Shown here piece after piece: positions 63,057 to 64,000 of a stretch of 64,000 bases of DNA. Origin of the DNA: Pedobacter sp. SYSU D00535 (GTDB taxonomy: Bacteria > Bacteroidota > Bacteroidia > Sphingobacteriales > Sphingobacteriaceae); the NCBI RefSeq assembly GCF_017355855.1, contig NZ_JAFEWD010000002.1, positions 496,001-560,000 of the forward strand, written 5' to 3'. A program made the translations under genes and the position numbers. The number at the start of each line of letters is the position of its first letter. Position 1 is the first letter of the stretch. The notes beneath the pieces are model-generated. The model did not search any database. It was given only the letters and a program-made list of their open reading frames with translations, and was not told the origin of the DNA.

Positions 63057-64000
63057 ACTCGGTCCGTCTGTTTTTCTGGCGACCTTCCTCTGTAGTGTTG
63101 CTGAGAAGTGGCTTACTTTCTCCATATCCCTTGAAACTTAGTCGCTGCGGGGCAATCCGGTTGTTCACCAAATAGCCATATACGCGTCTGGCCCGATTCT
63201 CGGAGAGGACCTGATTGGTCTTTTCTTCGCCTACGTTGTCAGTGTGGCCGGCTATCTCAATGCTCACTTTCGGATTGGCATTCATGAAATGGATAAGCTG
63301 TTGTAGCTCTACCTCAGACTCAGGTAGAAGGTCTGCTTTGTTCGTTTCGAAAAATATGTTGCTGAGGGTAGCAAGTTTTCCTACTTCAATTTTTTGTAAG
63401 GGTACTTCAATCGTAAAGGGTTGGGCTGATGAACTGCTCCGGTTTAAAGGGAAGTTCTGCGAATACAGAAGATAGCCCTCCTTTTCAACGGTGAATGCGT
63501 ATGATTTTCCGACTGGCAGGGTAGAGAGAAATTGTCCATCCTCATTACTTTGGTCATCAAAAGCTGTATGTCTGCTACTGAGTTCCGTTATTTTTACGTT
63601 TGCTATTAAGCATTCTTTGGTTTTCTCATCCAGCACTATTCCTTTTATATAGGTTACCGACTTCGGTCGTGAATAGACAGGCAGCTCGAACGAGTGAAGG
63701 TCCAGCCCTCCGAGGCCGCCTTCTCTGTTGGATGCATAATAAGCGGTTCTGCCGTCGCTACTGATCGTTAAGCTACTTTCCTCCGCGAAGGTATTTATAG
63801 GATAGCCCAGGTTTTCCGCCTTAGCCCAATTGCCGCTAGCGTCTTTCCTGCTGACAAACAAATCTTTATCACCCATTCCGGGCCAGCCATTGGACGAAAA
63901 ATAAAGTGTTTCATTATCGGGATGAATGAATGGAAAGTTTTCATCATAAGCCGTGTTGATCGAGGGGCCCAGGTTCTCCGGAGCGGACCAGCCGCCATCT
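63037..64000 (-). CDS. OmpA-family protein with PD40 propeller (PorE-like), 5' end outside the window
   Basis: Read on the minus strand, the frame is open to the window edge (position 64000), so the N terminus is missing; the first ATG inside the window (63876) is not the true start. Visible order: WD40-like PD40 repeats (DNETLYFSSNGWPGMGD, SSDGRTAYYASNREGG), a carboxypeptidase-regulatory-like fold (VTYIKGIVLDEKTKECLIANVK), then an OmpA C-terminal domain (FETNKADLLPESEVELQQ, AGHTDNVGEE, LSENRARRVYGYLV) that binds peptidoglycan. Such proteins include PorE, which anchors the type IX secretion system to the cell wall; TPR repeats would be expected in the missing part. The assignment as PorE is probable, not certain. 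Confidence 0.8.
   Translation of the reverse strand, partial: DGGWSAPENLGPSINTAYDENFPFIHPDNETLYFSSNGWPGMGDKDLFVSRKDASGNWAKAENLGYPINTFAEESSLTISSDGRTAYYASNREGGLGGLDLHSFELPVYSRPKSVTYIKGIVLDEKTKECLIANVKITELSSRHTAFDDQSNEDGQFLSTLPVGKSYAFTVEKEGYLLYSQNFPLNRSSSSAQPFTIEVPLQKIEVGKLATLSNIFFETNKADLLPESEVELQQLIHFMNANPKVSIEIAGHTDNVGEEKTNQVLSENRARRVYGYLVNNRIAPQRLSFKGYGESKPLLSNTTEEGRQKNRRTEFKILSY

Noticed and set aside
1-64000. CRISPR arrays, tRNA or rRNA genes, insertion sequences
   Set aside because: I looked for repeat-spacer patterns, cloverleaf-like sequences and transposase motifs and found none I could support by eye; a computed search would be more reliable.

Overview
The window looks like chromosome of a Bacteroidota bacterium, most likely a member of the Sphingobacteriaceae (Pedobacter-like). 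The grounds are: promoters of the Bacteroidota type (TTTG, about 20 nt, TAnnTTTG); frequent short lipoprotein signals; gliding/type IX secretion proteins (GldK, GldN, a PorE-like OmpA protein); DUF2911 and DUF4142 proteins; an SSS symporter paired with a PIG-L deacetylase; and a fatty acid 2-hydroxylase-like enzyme, as expected in sphingolipid makers. I saw no rRNA, tRNA, CRISPR array, insertion sequence or prophage.

Layout. 1-1072: remnant of a GH20 hexosaminidase and a lipoprotein. 1095-8184, minus strand: a complete sufBCDSE operon plus a DUF59/SufT gene, followed by a two-gene RiPP locus, a 54-residue lipoprotein-type precursor ending in CPACGMG and a DUF692/MNIO iron enzyme. 8383-19533: OpgC-like acyltransferase, MFS exporter, SNF2 helicase, a GH1-RmlD fusion protein, a fatty acid desaturase and a DEAD-box helicase. 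19779-26461: many small proteins, two methyltransferases, a stand-alone receiver protein, DUF202, a FAH-family enzyme, DUF3072 and DUF4142. 26654-30928: PIG-L deacetylase, a 41-residue membrane peptide and an SSS symporter, coupled by overlapping start and stop codons. 30941-36992: DUF2911, gldK-gldN, a WYL regulator and a second DEAD-box helicase. 37111-47376: proBA, pectate lyase, HDAC-family deacetylase, Tex, dihaem cytochrome c and sulfatase. 47731-57325: serine hydrolase, MFS, GAF-HisKA protein, M48 protease, an outer-membrane lipoprotein, a LysR-FNR-ferredoxin cluster and an esterase. 57449-64000: DUF551, MATE pump, alaS, fatty acid hydroxylase and a PorE-like protein cut by the window edge.

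The most interesting items are two. The first is the MNIO/precursor pair at 1095-2392; the precursor is under 60 codons and is easily missed. The second is a pair of homologous small RNAs, one upstream of alaS (about 59421-59488, plus) and one at about 20649-20709 (minus). Each has a good promoter, a shared core and a terminator stem that carries a compensatory base-pair change. Other points worth a look are the GH1-RmlD fusion, the tiny coupled membrane peptide, a gldK-gldN pair without gldL or gldM, a GAF-HisKA protein with no kinase ATPase domain, an apparently leaderless TTG-start gene, and several very regular hairpins.

Start codons were moved inward where a signal peptide, an ATG or an upstream terminator made the longest frame unlikely; each case is explained in its entry. 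Family assignments come from recognising motifs by eye, not from searches.
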